Positions 24,968-33,193 of a DNA stretch of 64,000 nt are shown one piece after another. The position numbers were made by a program, and so were the translations under genes. The DNA is from Bacillus sp. SLBN-46 (GTDB taxonomy: Bacteria; Bacillota; Bacilli; Bacillales; Cytobacillaceae), in the NCBI RefSeq assembly GCF_031453555.1, contig NZ_JAVIZM010000001.1, positions 3,665,001 through 3,729,000 of the forward strand, given 5' to 3'. The notes under the pieces are model-generated. The model did not search any database, was not told the origin of the DNA, and worked only from the letters and a program-made list of their open reading frames with translations. Each line of letters begins with the position of its first letter. Position 1 is the stretch's first letter.

Positions 24968-26406
24968 GTTCTCAGCTCCTTTTTTATTAGCTCACTTAAT
25001 AGTCGCGCCCCCTGTAGCACGATTGGGATCCCCCCACCAGGGTGAATCGAGGCTCCCACACTGTACAATCTATCAATCTTAAACGGAGATAACTGCGGTC
25101 TAAATCCTCCTGATTGAAATAGATTAGGAGCAATCCCAAAGCTTCCCCCTTGATATAATCCGTCACGAATAGAATCTGCTGGGGTACGAATCTCCATCCA
25201 TTCCACCGCTTCACGCAAACCGATAAAGTGCTTTTCTGCTTTCATTAAAACCTGCTCAGCTAGCATCGGTCCTGATGTTTCCCAATCGATTTGATCTCCT
25301 GACGGAACTGGAATTAAGAAATATAGAACACTTTCCCCAGGTGGAGCCGCTTCATCCTCCAGTGCAACCGGATTAAACACATAATAGGATGGGTCTTCAG
25401 GTATTTGTTTTGTCTTAAATACTTGAGTCATATTCTTTTCAAAATCTTTCGGCAAATAGAACTGATGGGCTTTTGCCTTTGGAAATCGCTTCGAAACACC
25501 AAGGTAAATCAACACACAGCCGGAAGAAGGTTGAAATTTCTTTTCCTTTTTCTTTTTTCCCATCATTGAATAAAGATTGGGAAAATCACCATTAAAAATA
25601 ACTGCATCGTAGAAAGTCGTTTCGTTATTCACAGACAAACCTTTGCACACACTCGCTTCAATGAGGAGGCGGTCCACTTTTGAATGGAGATTAATTTTAA
25701 CTCCCTGTTCTATACATGCTTTTTCTAAAATGGGAATAAGACTCCCGTACCCTCCCTTTAAGTACCAAATACCATGGGCATGCTCACTATAGGAAACTAA
25801 TCCGTATAGGGCCGGCACCTCATATGGCGAACCACCGATATACAAAGATTGTAAGGAGTAAGCCTCTTGAAGGTTAGGATGAGAAAAATAAGAGGCATTA
25901 AAATTCTTTAAGGTTTTGTATGCTTTGGATTGTGCTAATAGTTTGATATTTTCTATAGTTAGAAAATCCTGCTTGCGTTTAAATGTCTTGCTCAAAAAAG
26001 CTTCCATCCCTAATTCGAAGACGTTGGCCATATCTGAAAGGTATTTTAGAAGATTCTTTGACTCCCCAGGAAACTTCTGCTCCAATACTTTAAGCTGTGT
26101 GGGCAAGTCTCTGTACTTCGTATACGTTGACCCATCATGAAAATGAAGATCATATAAAGGCTCGCATGGAATCAATGGAATATCTTCCTTCGAAATTCCA
26201 GCCTCTTCTAAAATACTTAATAAAAGCTCCGGTAAAAGTACGATGGTCGGTCCTTGGTCAATTTGGTAACGTCCGTTTCCTTGGAAGGTCAACCTTCCAC
26301 CCAGGTATCCTTCCTTTTCATAAATGGTTACTTGATGGCCTTGTTTTGAAAGCAGCAAGGCAGATACCAACCCTCCAACCCCAGCACCCACAATGCCTAT
26401 TTCCAT
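24964..26406 (-). CDS. crtN: CrtN-type diapophytoene desaturase paralogue
   Basis: 480 residues of the CrtI family: FAD motif GIVGAGVGGLVSALLLSKQGH, DQGPTIVLLPE, YIGGSPYEVPALYG, then C-terminal YSVGASIHPGGGIPIVLQGARL. The size and SxxVxAPxxG-type spacing resemble S. aureus CrtN. The start ATG overlaps the previous gene by 10 bp. It may be the desaturase (CrtNa) or, with its neighbours, a terminal oxidase; sequence alone cannot fully separate these roles. Confidence 0.82.
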   Translation of the reverse strand: MEIGIVGAGVGGLVSALLLSKQGHQVTIYEKEGYLGGRLTFQGNGRYQIDQGPTIVLLPELLLSILEEAGISKEDIPLIPCEPLYDLHFHDGSTYTKYRDLPTQLKVLEQKFPGESKNLLKYLSDMANVFELGMEAFLSKTFKRKQDFLTIENIKLLAQSKAYKTLKNFNASYFSHPNLQEAYSLQSLYIGGSPYEVPALYGLVSYSEHAHGIWYLKGGYGSLIPILEKACIEQGVKINLHSKVDRLLIEASVCKGLSVNNETTFYDAVIFNGDFPNLYSMMGKKKKEKKFQPSSGCVLIYLGVSKRFPKAKAHQFYLPKDFEKNMTQVFKTKQIPEDPSYYVFNPVALEDEAAPPGESVLYFLIPVPSGDQIDWETSGPMLAEQVLMKAEKHFIGLREAVEWMEIRTPADSIRDGLYQGGSFGIAPNLFQSGGFRPQLSPFKIDRLYSVGASIHPGGGIPIVLQGARLLSELIKKELRT

Positions 26407-27944
26407 AGCACGGACTCCTTCCTGTCTAAGGAATGTTGCTTTTCCTTATAGAGGTTATTTTTCACATATTGCTGGTTTAATAGAGTGGCACTGATTTTGG
26501 CTGATTCAAAAATCGTTGGTAAACCGCTTCCAGGATGTGTTCCTCCCCCTACTAAGAAACAATGATTCACATCCTCAAATTTGTTATGCGGACGGAAGTA
26601 CATCATTTGACTCAGGTTGTGAGCAAGACTAAAGGTAGCTCCTTTATAGACATACATTTCATTTTGCCAATCGAGTGGAGTAACGATTTTTTCCACCTCA
26701 ATACGGGATCTAATATCATGTAATTCAGGTTCTAATTCTAAACGGGACAAAATCTTTTCCCTTACTCCATGCTTCTCTTTTTCCCAATCAATATCTGCCT
26801 GTAAATTAGGAACTGGCATGAGCACATATAGAGCTGACTTTCCTTTTGGTGCAAGAGTTGGATCAAGCCTTGAAGGATTATGGACATAAATAGATGGATC
26901 CTTAGATAACTTCAGTTCTTTGGTCATCTCATCCACATTCTGTTTATAGTCTTCTGCAAAAAGAATCATGTGGTGCGGCAAATTTAATGGTTTATTTATC
27001 CCTAAATACAGCATAAAGGTGGAGCACGAGAGTTTCTTCTTTTCGAGATTTTCCTTACGGTATTTCTTTAAATCCCTTTGCTTGAAAAGGTTAGTTGCTG
27101 CATGGCCAAAATCAGCATTAATAATGACATCATCTGAAGGCACCATTTCCCCATTTTCAAGTAGAACTCCCACTGCCTTTTTCTCTTTTACCACTACTTG
27201 CTTAACACCCGTTCCGGTATAGATTTTCCCGCCATACTCCTCGATGACTTGTGCCATTGCTTCACAAAGCTTATTCACCCCTCCTATTGGATGAAACAAA
27301 CCAAAACGGTGTTCTAAATAAGAGAGAATAGTAAACGTTCCGGGACATTCCCAAGGTGACATGCCCAAATATTTTGCCTGGAAGGAAAAGGCCCATTTCA
27401 ACCTTTCATCATTGAAATAGTTTGATAATCGGCCATATACCGTATCAAGAGCATTTAATTTTGGGAAGGCAGATACCATATTTCTTGTTATCAAATCAGT
27501 TATTTTTGTAAATGGCTGTTGAAGTAGTTTGGTTACCCGGTCAAACTTCTCTCCTTCTATTTTCATGAATTGATCGTAACCTGCTCCATTACCAGGGAAC
27601 TTATTTTCAATTTCTTGTATCATTTCCTCGTAATTACGAGTAGGTGTAAAAGATAAGTCTTGAAATTTTAATGTATATAATGGATTAATCTCCTGTATCT
27701 GAACGTAGTCTTGTAATTGGCGTCCTGCCATCTGAAAGATTTCTTCCAGAATATCTGGCATCATAAAAAAGGTGGGTCCTAAATCAAAGTTGTACTCACC
27801 CAAGGTTAATCTGGAAGTCCTCCCCCCGATATATGACTGTTTCTCATAGACCACTACATCATAACCCTTGGCTGCAAGCAGCATAGAGACAGCTAACCCA
27901 CCTGGTCCTGCTCCGATGACAGTTACTTTTTTACTCCTGCTCAA
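26397..27944 (-). CDS. CrtI-family carotenoid desaturase, first gene of the crt operon
   Basis: 515 residues, N-terminal VTVIGAGPGGLAVSMLLAAKGYDVVVYEK FAD site (split here only in description), DLGPTFFMMPD, YLGMSPWECPGTFTILSYLE, C-terminal FLVGGGTHPGSGLPTIFESA. FIPTRNYEEM-like and NKFPGNG segments are typical of desaturases, so it is a good candidate for the main diapophytoene desaturase (CrtNa). TTG 27944 has AGGAGG nine bases upstream. With the two others it makes three CrtI paralogues in one operon, as in B. indicus and B. firmus. Confidence 0.82.
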   Translation of the reverse strand: MSRSKKVTVIGAGPGGLAVSMLLAAKGYDVVVYEKQSYIGGRTSRLTLGEYNFDLGPTFFMMPDILEEIFQMAGRQLQDYVQIQEINPLYTLKFQDLSFTPTRNYEEMIQEIENKFPGNGAGYDQFMKIEGEKFDRVTKLLQQPFTKITDLITRNMVSAFPKLNALDTVYGRLSNYFNDERLKWAFSFQAKYLGMSPWECPGTFTILSYLEHRFGLFHPIGGVNKLCEAMAQVIEEYGGKIYTGTGVKQVVVKEKKAVGVLLENGEMVPSDDVIINADFGHAATNLFKQRDLKKYRKENLEKKKLSCSTFMLYLGINKPLNLPHHMILFAEDYKQNVDEMTKELKLSKDPSIYVHNPSRLDPTLAPKGKSALYVLMPVPNLQADIDWEKEKHGVREKILSRLELEPELHDIRSRIEVEKIVTPLDWQNEMYVYKGATFSLAHNLSQMMYFRPHNKFEDVNHCFLVGGGTHPGSGLPTIFESAKISATLLNQQYVKNNLYKEKQHSLDRKESVLWK

Positions 27945-27975
27945 GTATTGCCACCTCCTATATCATTTTATTTAG

Positions 27976-28006
27976 ATTATACATACTGTATAACTTTTGT
28001 ACAATG
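27976..28006 (-). promoter_or_regulatory. Carotenoid operon promoter with embedded operator
   Basis: Minus strand TTGTAC (plus 27999-28004), 17-bp spacer, TATAAT (plus 27976-27981). The -10 and spacer are covered by a perfect palindrome TTATACATACTGTATAA (27977-27993), and the -35 lies in TTGTACAATG (27997-28006). A MerR-type repressor bound here would block or distort the promoter. Confidence 0.68.
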
Positions 28007-28096
28007 TTTTTGATTAAAAATTATACATTTTTATTTTCACTCATTGTCCTAAAAAGCCTCAACTTCTATAGAAACTTCTGTCAAATTAATCAAATC

Positions 28097-28116
28097 TCGT
28101 ACAACGTTTGTATAAT
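28097..28116. promoter_or_regulatory. Distal operator-like site upstream of the crt operon
   Basis: TCGTACAACGTTTGTATAAT, about 95 bp upstream of the crt -35, combines the GTACAACG and GTTTGTATA elements also found before the MerR/B12 gene. Confidence 0.45.
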
Positions 28117-28126
28117 CTCCATATAC

Positions 28127-28162
28127 AAAAAAGTCTCTTCCACTTAAATGGAAGAGACTTTT
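28127..28162. terminator. Terminator of the amidohydrolase gene
   Basis: AAAAAGTCTCTTCC pairs with GGAAGAGACTTTTT across an eight-base loop, just after the minus-strand gene ending at 28193. Confidence 0.85.
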
Positions 28163-28192
28163 TGCATCATATATAAGTACATGTTCACTTGC

Positions 28193-29524
28193 TTATCGCT
28201 CGCACGCCCAATTATCTTTATCCCTATCATGCCTTGCTTCATAGGCAGGATGTGTAGATGGTACTCCATTTGGATAGATCGAATTATACACCTTTTCCAT
28301 CACGTTTTTAAAGTTTTCATCTATTTCTTTTTCGTTGATTGTTAACAGCTCTCGATCAAACATGACCCATTTACCATCAACCATCACATGACGAATACTT
28401 TCTTCTTTTGTTTCAAATATCAAATTATGAACAACAGTAGAAAAATCATCGCTATTAATCTGTGGAATCATAGGATCTTTTTTAATAAACACCAGATCAG
28501 CTTTAAATCCTTCCCTTATAACTCCTAAATCATTCTTTTGATAGGCCTTTGCTCCGTTCACAGTTGCCAGTTTAAAAATATCTTCCGCCTGGAAACGATT
28601 AAATGGACTGCTTAGTTTTAATAAATAATAGGCAGTTTTCATCGTTTCCCAAATATCTACGCTAGCAAAATCAGTTCCAAGGCAAACATTTACACCCTTT
28701 TCAAGCATTTTACTTACAGGTGCCATACCAGCGCCTGACCATAAATTTGAATTGGGGCAGTGGACAACCGACGCTTGGGTTTCTGCAACGAGTTCTATAT
28801 CCTTTTCACTCATATGTACCCCATGGTAAAGAACCGTTTTATGATCCAATAGTCCCTTCTCTTTATATAACTCAATTGATGACCTTCCAAAATTGGTGTA
28901 AATGATATCACGTCTCCAATCATTCTCCATACAGTGAGTCATATATATCGTGTCATACTCTTTTTTATTAAGGACACAAGCTTCTAATGATTCTTCCGTT
29001 ATATCTTCCTCTTCTAACAAATGAGTCCCGAACGAAACGTTCCCCACATTTTTTGGATAGGATTCCTCTATTTTCTTATGTGTATCTATAATCCCGCGCA
29101 AACCTATTTTATCAATCGCTCCGGCCACTAAATCAGGCCAATAGGCCGGTTCATTTTCACTAACGAAGGTAATTCCTTTCTTCACCATCTCCGCGTTAAC
29201 CTTTAAGCAAACCCATTCATATTCCTCGCTAGATAATTTGTCTAGGTTCTCAAAGAATTGTGTTTGAATCCTTCCTTGCTGACTATCATTACACCAGGAT
29301 TCAATCTTCATATCTCTAGCAATTCCTTTTGCTAATAAGGAATATCCATGGAAATGTGCGTTAAATAGGCCAGGAATAATAATATAATCCTGACAATCTA
29401 TTATTTTATCATCATTAACTACGTCGTTTTCACAATCAATCTTGATGACACCATCATCAATGAAAAGATCACCATTCACCAAATTACAATTTTCGTCTAA
29501 GTAACTAGCATTTTTAAAAAGCAT
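28193..29524 (-). CDS. Amidohydrolase family deaminase (SsnA/MtaD/AtzA-like)
   Basis: 443 residues of the metal-dependent amidohydrolase superfamily (subtype III). Metal ligands are visible: HFHG after PGLFNAH (near residue 57), YHGVHMSE (near 235) and GTDFASVD (near 300); CPNSNLWSGAG is also typical. Close families deaminate S-adenosylhomocysteine, methylthioadenosine, guanine or triazines. The substrate is not clear, as the neighbours give no clue. It is monocistronic and divergent from adhE. Confidence 0.82.
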   Translation of the reverse strand: MLFKNASYLDENCNLVNGDLFIDDGVIKIDCENDVVNDDKIIDCQDYIIIPGLFNAHFHGYSLLAKGIARDMKIESWCNDSQQGRIQTQFFENLDKLSSEEYEWVCLKVNAEMVKKGITFVSENEPAYWPDLVAGAIDKIGLRGIIDTHKKIEESYPKNVGNVSFGTHLLEEEDITEESLEACVLNKKEYDTIYMTHCMENDWRRDIIYTNFGRSSIELYKEKGLLDHKTVLYHGVHMSEKDIELVAETQASVVHCPNSNLWSGAGMAPVSKMLEKGVNVCLGTDFASVDIWETMKTAYYLLKLSSPFNRFQAEDIFKLATVNGAKAYQKNDLGVIREGFKADLVFIKKDPMIPQINSDDFSTVVHNLIFETKEESIRHVMVDGKWVMFDRELLTINEKEIDENFKNVMEKVYNSIYPNGVPSTHPAYEARHDRDKDNWACER

Positions 29525-29575
29525 GTCTTCACTCCATGTATTAATTTTCCATACTTACCAAACAATTGTACACCA

Positions 29576-29589
29576 GAAAAGCGCTTCAA
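29576..29589. promoter_or_regulatory. Possible CcpA cre site upstream of adhE
   Basis: GAAAAGCGCTTCAA keeps the AGCGCT core of the cre consensus but has about four mismatches outside it. It lies about 150 bp upstream of adhE, between divergent genes. Confidence 0.25.
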
Positions 29590-29740
29590 AACTACTTTTC
29601 GAACTTTTTTCGAACATTCTTTAATCTATGTGGAATCGCCAAAATTCTCCGCATTATTCTACAAATTTCTATTTTAGTCATTGATATATTTTAAGACAGT
29701 ACAAGGGTAAAATAATATTTCTATATAGGGAGGAAGTTTT

Positions 29741-32341
29741 ATGGCAGTAGAAGAAAAAGCACTTGAACAAAAGCAAATTGGAGTAATGATTGAGCGGCTT
29801 GCTCAAAAAGGCGAACAGGCATTAAATGTATTCCGCACCTTAAATCAAGAAAAAGTCGATCAAATTGTTAAAAGTATGGCTCTCACAGCTTTAGAAAATC
29901 AAGATAAGCTCGCTAAAATGGCTGTAGATGAAACCAATCGAGGATTATTTGAAGATAAGATTTCAAAAAATATGTTCGCAACGGAGATGATTTATAACAG
30001 TATTCGGAACCTAAAAACTGTAGGCATTATTAGTGAAAACGAGCATGAAGGTACATATGAGCTAGCTGAACCCGTCGGTGTAATTGCGGCGCTTGTCCCC
30101 ATTACGAACCCTACATCGACAGTCATTTATAAATCACTCATTTCACTAAAGACAAGAAATCCAATTATATTTTCTTTTCACCATTTATCTCAGAAATCTG
30201 GAATTGTAACTGCACAACTCCTCAGGGAAGCTGCCATTAAAGCGGGCGCCCCTGAAAATTGCATTCAATGGCTAGATGAGCCCTCCCGTGAAGCTATTCA
30301 TTCTCTCATGAGACATCCAAAGGTATCACTCATCCTTGCTACTGGGGGATCAAGTATGGTTAAGGAAGCTTACAGCTCCGGTAAACCTGCAATTGGGGTC
30401 GGTCCTGGTAATGTTCCTTGCTATTTTGAGAAAACAGCCAATGTGAAGAGTTCTGTCCAGGATCTGCTTCTATCCAAGACATATGACAATGGTATGATCT
30501 GCGCATCTGAGCAGGCCCTCATTATTGATAAAGAAATCTATTCAGAAGTCATTACTGAAATGATGGCTAACAAGTGTTATTTTCTTAACGAAACTGAAAA
30601 ACAACAATTGGAACATCTAGCGATTAAAAAAGATACCAGTTCCCTTAACCCAATGGTTGTTGGTTTACCAGCCTTTAAAATTGCCGAAATGGCGGGTATT
30701 GAAGTTCCGAAAGATACAAAGGTGCTTGTTGTCGAATTAGATGGGGTTGGACCAAATACCCCGCTTTCCTGTGAGAAATTAAGTCCGATTCTTGCCTGCT
30801 ACAAGGCAAATAACGTGGAGGAAGCTTTCGATCTTGCTGAACAGACATTAGAATATGGTGGACTAGGTCATACCGCTTCCATCCATACTTCAGATGATAG
30901 GATTATTGAACAGTTTGCGATGAGAATGAGAGCAGGAAGGATCCTTGTTAACACACCATCCGCTCAAGGAGCAACTGGTAATGTATATAATGATTTTCTA
31001 CCTACCCTAACTCTCGGCTGCGGTACCTATGGTGGAAACTCCGTCTCAGTTAATGTAGGTGCCACGCATTTATTAAATATTAAAAAGGTGGCAAAGAGAA
31101 ACATCAATGCACAAGTCCTAAGAACTCCACCACAAATCTATTATAAAAAGAACTCTATCCAGACCTTAGAATTTATTCCTGATATCTCAAATGCATTTAT
31201 TGTAACTAGTCCAAGCTCAATCAGAAATGGCTATGTAGATAAGGTCATTCATTTTCTAAAAAAACGGGCCGATTTTAAACATGTTGATATTTTTTCAGAA
31301 GTGGAGCCTGATCCAAGTATTGAAACCGTCCAAAAGGGAGCAGAATGTATGAGACATTCCCAACCGGATGTCATTATTGCTTTGGGAGGCGGTTCTGTCC
31401 TTGATGCGGCGAAGGCCATGTGGCTCTTCTACGAACATCCTGCTACTGACTTCGATGCATTAAAACAAAAATTCTTAAACCCAAGAAAACGCGTAGTCAC
31501 ATATCCAAAATTACGAGGTAAAGCAAAACTTATTGCCATTCCAACAACCTCTGGAACAGGGTCTGAGGTGACTTCCTTTGCAGTTATTACGGATAATAAA
31601 TCGAATATAAAATATCCTCTTTCAGATCCTGAACTCTTACCAGATATCGCTATTATCGACCCGCAATTTACGATGACAGTACCTAAGCATATTACCGCCG
31701 ATACCGGGATGGACGTATTAACCCATGCACTTGAAGCGTATGTTTCAGTTTGCGCGAATGATTTTACAGACGGTCAAATTATCAAGGCTATTCAACTTGT
31801 GTTCGAATACTTGCCAAGAGCTTACCATGATAGCACTGACGCTCTTGCAAGAGAAAAAATGCATTATGCATCAACCATGGCTGGGCTTGCTTTCAACAAT
31901 GCGTTTTTAGGAATAAATCATAGTCTTGCCCATGCATTAGGCGCTGAGTTCCACATTGCACACGGGCGAGCAAATGCAATCTTCCTGCCACATGTCATTC
32001 GTTTTAATTCGAAAAAACCTACAAAGTTTACTCCGTTTGCAGGTTACGAACATTTTATCGCTGACCAGCGGTATGCTGAGCTAGCTAAATTCCTTGGATT
32101 GCAAGCTCGAACAACGGAAGAAGGGATTGTTAGTTTAATTGAAGCTATTATCACCCTTGCTAAAGGACTAGACATGCCATTGAGCATTGAAGAATGTGGT
32201 ATAAACTATTCTGAATTTGAAAATAAAGTTGACCTGCTGGCCTTACATGCATTCAATGATCCAGATACGAATGTCAATCCAAGGCGCCCGCTAACTAGGG
32301 AATTGGCAGAGATTTTACGGCAAGCCTACAAAGGGATTTAA
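29741..32341 (+). CDS. adhE: Bifunctional acetaldehyde-CoA/alcohol dehydrogenase
   Basis: 866 residues. The N-terminal half (to about 440) is a CoA-acylating aldehyde dehydrogenase with the catalytic Cys in DNGMICASEQ and GVGPGNVP. The C-terminal half is an iron alcohol dehydrogenase with ALGGGSVLDAAK, IPTTSGTGSEVTSF and the iron-binding His residues in NHSLAHALG and HGRANA. It reduces acetyl-CoA to ethanol in fermentation, regenerating NAD+, and forms spirosomes. GGGAGG precedes the ATG. A Rex operator was looked for and not found. Confidence 0.97.
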   Translation: MAVEEKALEQKQIGVMIERLAQKGEQALNVFRTLNQEKVDQIVKSMALTALENQDKLAKMAVDETNRGLFEDKISKNMFATEMIYNSIRNLKTVGIISENEHEGTYELAEPVGVIAALVPITNPTSTVIYKSLISLKTRNPIIFSFHHLSQKSGIVTAQLLREAAIKAGAPENCIQWLDEPSREAIHSLMRHPKVSLILATGGSSMVKEAYSSGKPAIGVGPGNVPCYFEKTANVKSSVQDLLLSKTYDNGMICASEQALIIDKEIYSEVITEMMANKCYFLNETEKQQLEHLAIKKDTSSLNPMVVGLPAFKIAEMAGIEVPKDTKVLVVELDGVGPNTPLSCEKLSPILACYKANNVEEAFDLAEQTLEYGGLGHTASIHTSDDRIIEQFAMRMRAGRILVNTPSAQGATGNVYNDFLPTLTLGCGTYGGNSVSVNVGATHLLNIKKVAKRNINAQVLRTPPQIYYKKNSIQTLEFIPDISNAFIVTSPSSIRNGYVDKVIHFLKKRADFKHVDIFSEVEPDPSIETVQKGAECMRHSQPDVIIALGGGSVLDAAKAMWLFYEHPATDFDALKQKFLNPRKRVVTYPKLRGKAKLIAIPTTSGTGSEVTSFAVITDNKSNIKYPLSDPELLPDIAIIDPQFTMTVPKHITADTGMDVLTHALEAYVSVCANDFTDGQIIKAIQLVFEYLPRAYHDSTDALAREKMHYASTMAGLAFNNAFLGINHSLAHALGAEFHIAHGRANAIFLPHVIRFNSKKPTKFTPFAGYEHFIADQRYAELAKFLGLQARTTEEGIVSLIEAIITLAKGLDMPLSIEECGINYSEFENKVDLLALHAFNDPDTNVNPRRPLTRELAEILRQAYKGI

Positions 32342-32353
32342 CCGTAAAGAACA

Positions 32354-32390
32354 AAAGGAAGGGGCATTTGAATTAGCCTCTTCCTTTCTT
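32354..32390 (+). terminator. adhE terminator
   Basis: AAAGGAAGGGGC pairs with GCCTCTTCCTTT and is followed by CTT, a few bases after the adhE stop; convergent with the flavin reductase gene. Confidence 0.7.
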
Positions 32391-32405
32391 ATAGAATACC
32401 ATCAA

Positions 32406-32867
32406 TTAATCAGCCAGTTCCCGGTAACGTCCACTGAAATAAATTAAAGGCTCGGCATCCCCGGTGTGAATAGCTGTCACTTTTCCAATTAACAAGGTAT
32501 GATCTCCTTCGATATGTTCTGCCGATAGTTCGCAGGCAATCTGTGCAACCGTCCCTGCCAATACTGGCTTTCCATCTAGATAGTCAAATCCTACTTCTCG
32601 ATGTTCCTTAAGCTGCCCTGCAAAAATCATTGAGAGTTCTTGTTGGTCGGCCGCTAGAATATTGACAGTGAATATGTTACTCTTTTTTATTTTCTCAAGA
32701 ATTCGAGCTTTTTCAGATACAGAAATGACTACAAGCTTTGGATTGAGTGAAACCGACATAAACGCGTTAGCTGTCATGCCATGTACATCGCCGTCTACCT
32801 CTGTAGCTACTACAGTTACCCCTGTCGCAAATTTTCCCATAGCATTTCTAAACTGACGATCATCCAT
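32406..32867 (-). CDS. Flavin reductase family protein
   Basis: 153 residues of the FMN-binding flavin reductase-like fold (HpaC/DIM6/NTAB): FRNAMGKFATGVTVVAT, GMTANAFMSVSLNPKLVVISV and FTVNILAADQQELS, ending near FSGRYREL. Members make reduced flavin for partner enzymes. GGAGGAG lies four bases before the ATG. It is 15 bp after the small membrane protein and so is likely the last gene of the Lgt-like/radical SAM operon, where it could supply electrons. That link is inference. Confidence 0.85.
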   Translation of the reverse strand: MDDRQFRNAMGKFATGVTVVATEVDGDVHGMTANAFMSVSLNPKLVVISVSEKARILEKIKKSNIFTVNILAADQQELSMIFAGQLKEHREVGFDYLDGKPVLAGTVAQIACELSAEHIEGDHTLLIGKVTAIHTGDAEPLIYFSGRYRELAD

Positions 32868-32882
32868 TTAATCTCCTCCTCT

Positions 32883-33170
32883 TCATCCGCCAAGATTGTA
32901 AAGAATGATTCCAAAACAGGCAGTAAATAACAAAATATTTAATCCCAAGCCTATTAATGCTCCTTGACCTAATCGTTTCCTCCCCTTTGCAAAGCTTACA
33001 ATGGGTATCACAATAATGGCGACTACTGCTATACATACATAGGCCATAAATATAGGTGAAACTAACAGTAATATGAATAAGCCTAAAAGGTAAATACCCA
33101 TGCTCAAACCAATTCCAAGCCATAAATCTTTTAATGAGCCATCCTTCTGCGTCTTTTGGTTATGAGTCAT
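32883..33170 (-). CDS. Small integral membrane protein (95 aa)
   Basis: 95 residues with three hydrophobic helices (about 17-37, 40-58 and 72-93) separated by a basic loop FAKGRKRLGQG. GGGGAGGGGAG precedes the ATG. No family was recognised. It is 23 bp after the radical SAM gene and 15 bp before the flavin reductase, so it belongs to the same transcript and may anchor that system at the membrane. Confidence 0.7.
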   Translation of the reverse strand: MTHNQKTQKDGSLKDLWLGIGLSMGIYLLGLFILLLVSPIFMAYVCIAVVAIIVIPIVSFAKGRKRLGQGALIGLGLNILLFTACFGIILYNLGG

Positions 33171-33193
33171 TCCCTGTTCTCCCCTCCCCTTTG

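Noticed and set aside
29562..29573. TTGTACA motif between the amidohydrolase and adhE genes
   Set aside because: A single half-site without a matching partner or promoter overlap; adhE is not expected in a light regulon.
29525..29740. Rex operator upstream of adhE
   Set aside because: No TTGTGAA-N4-TTCACAA-like sequence was found.
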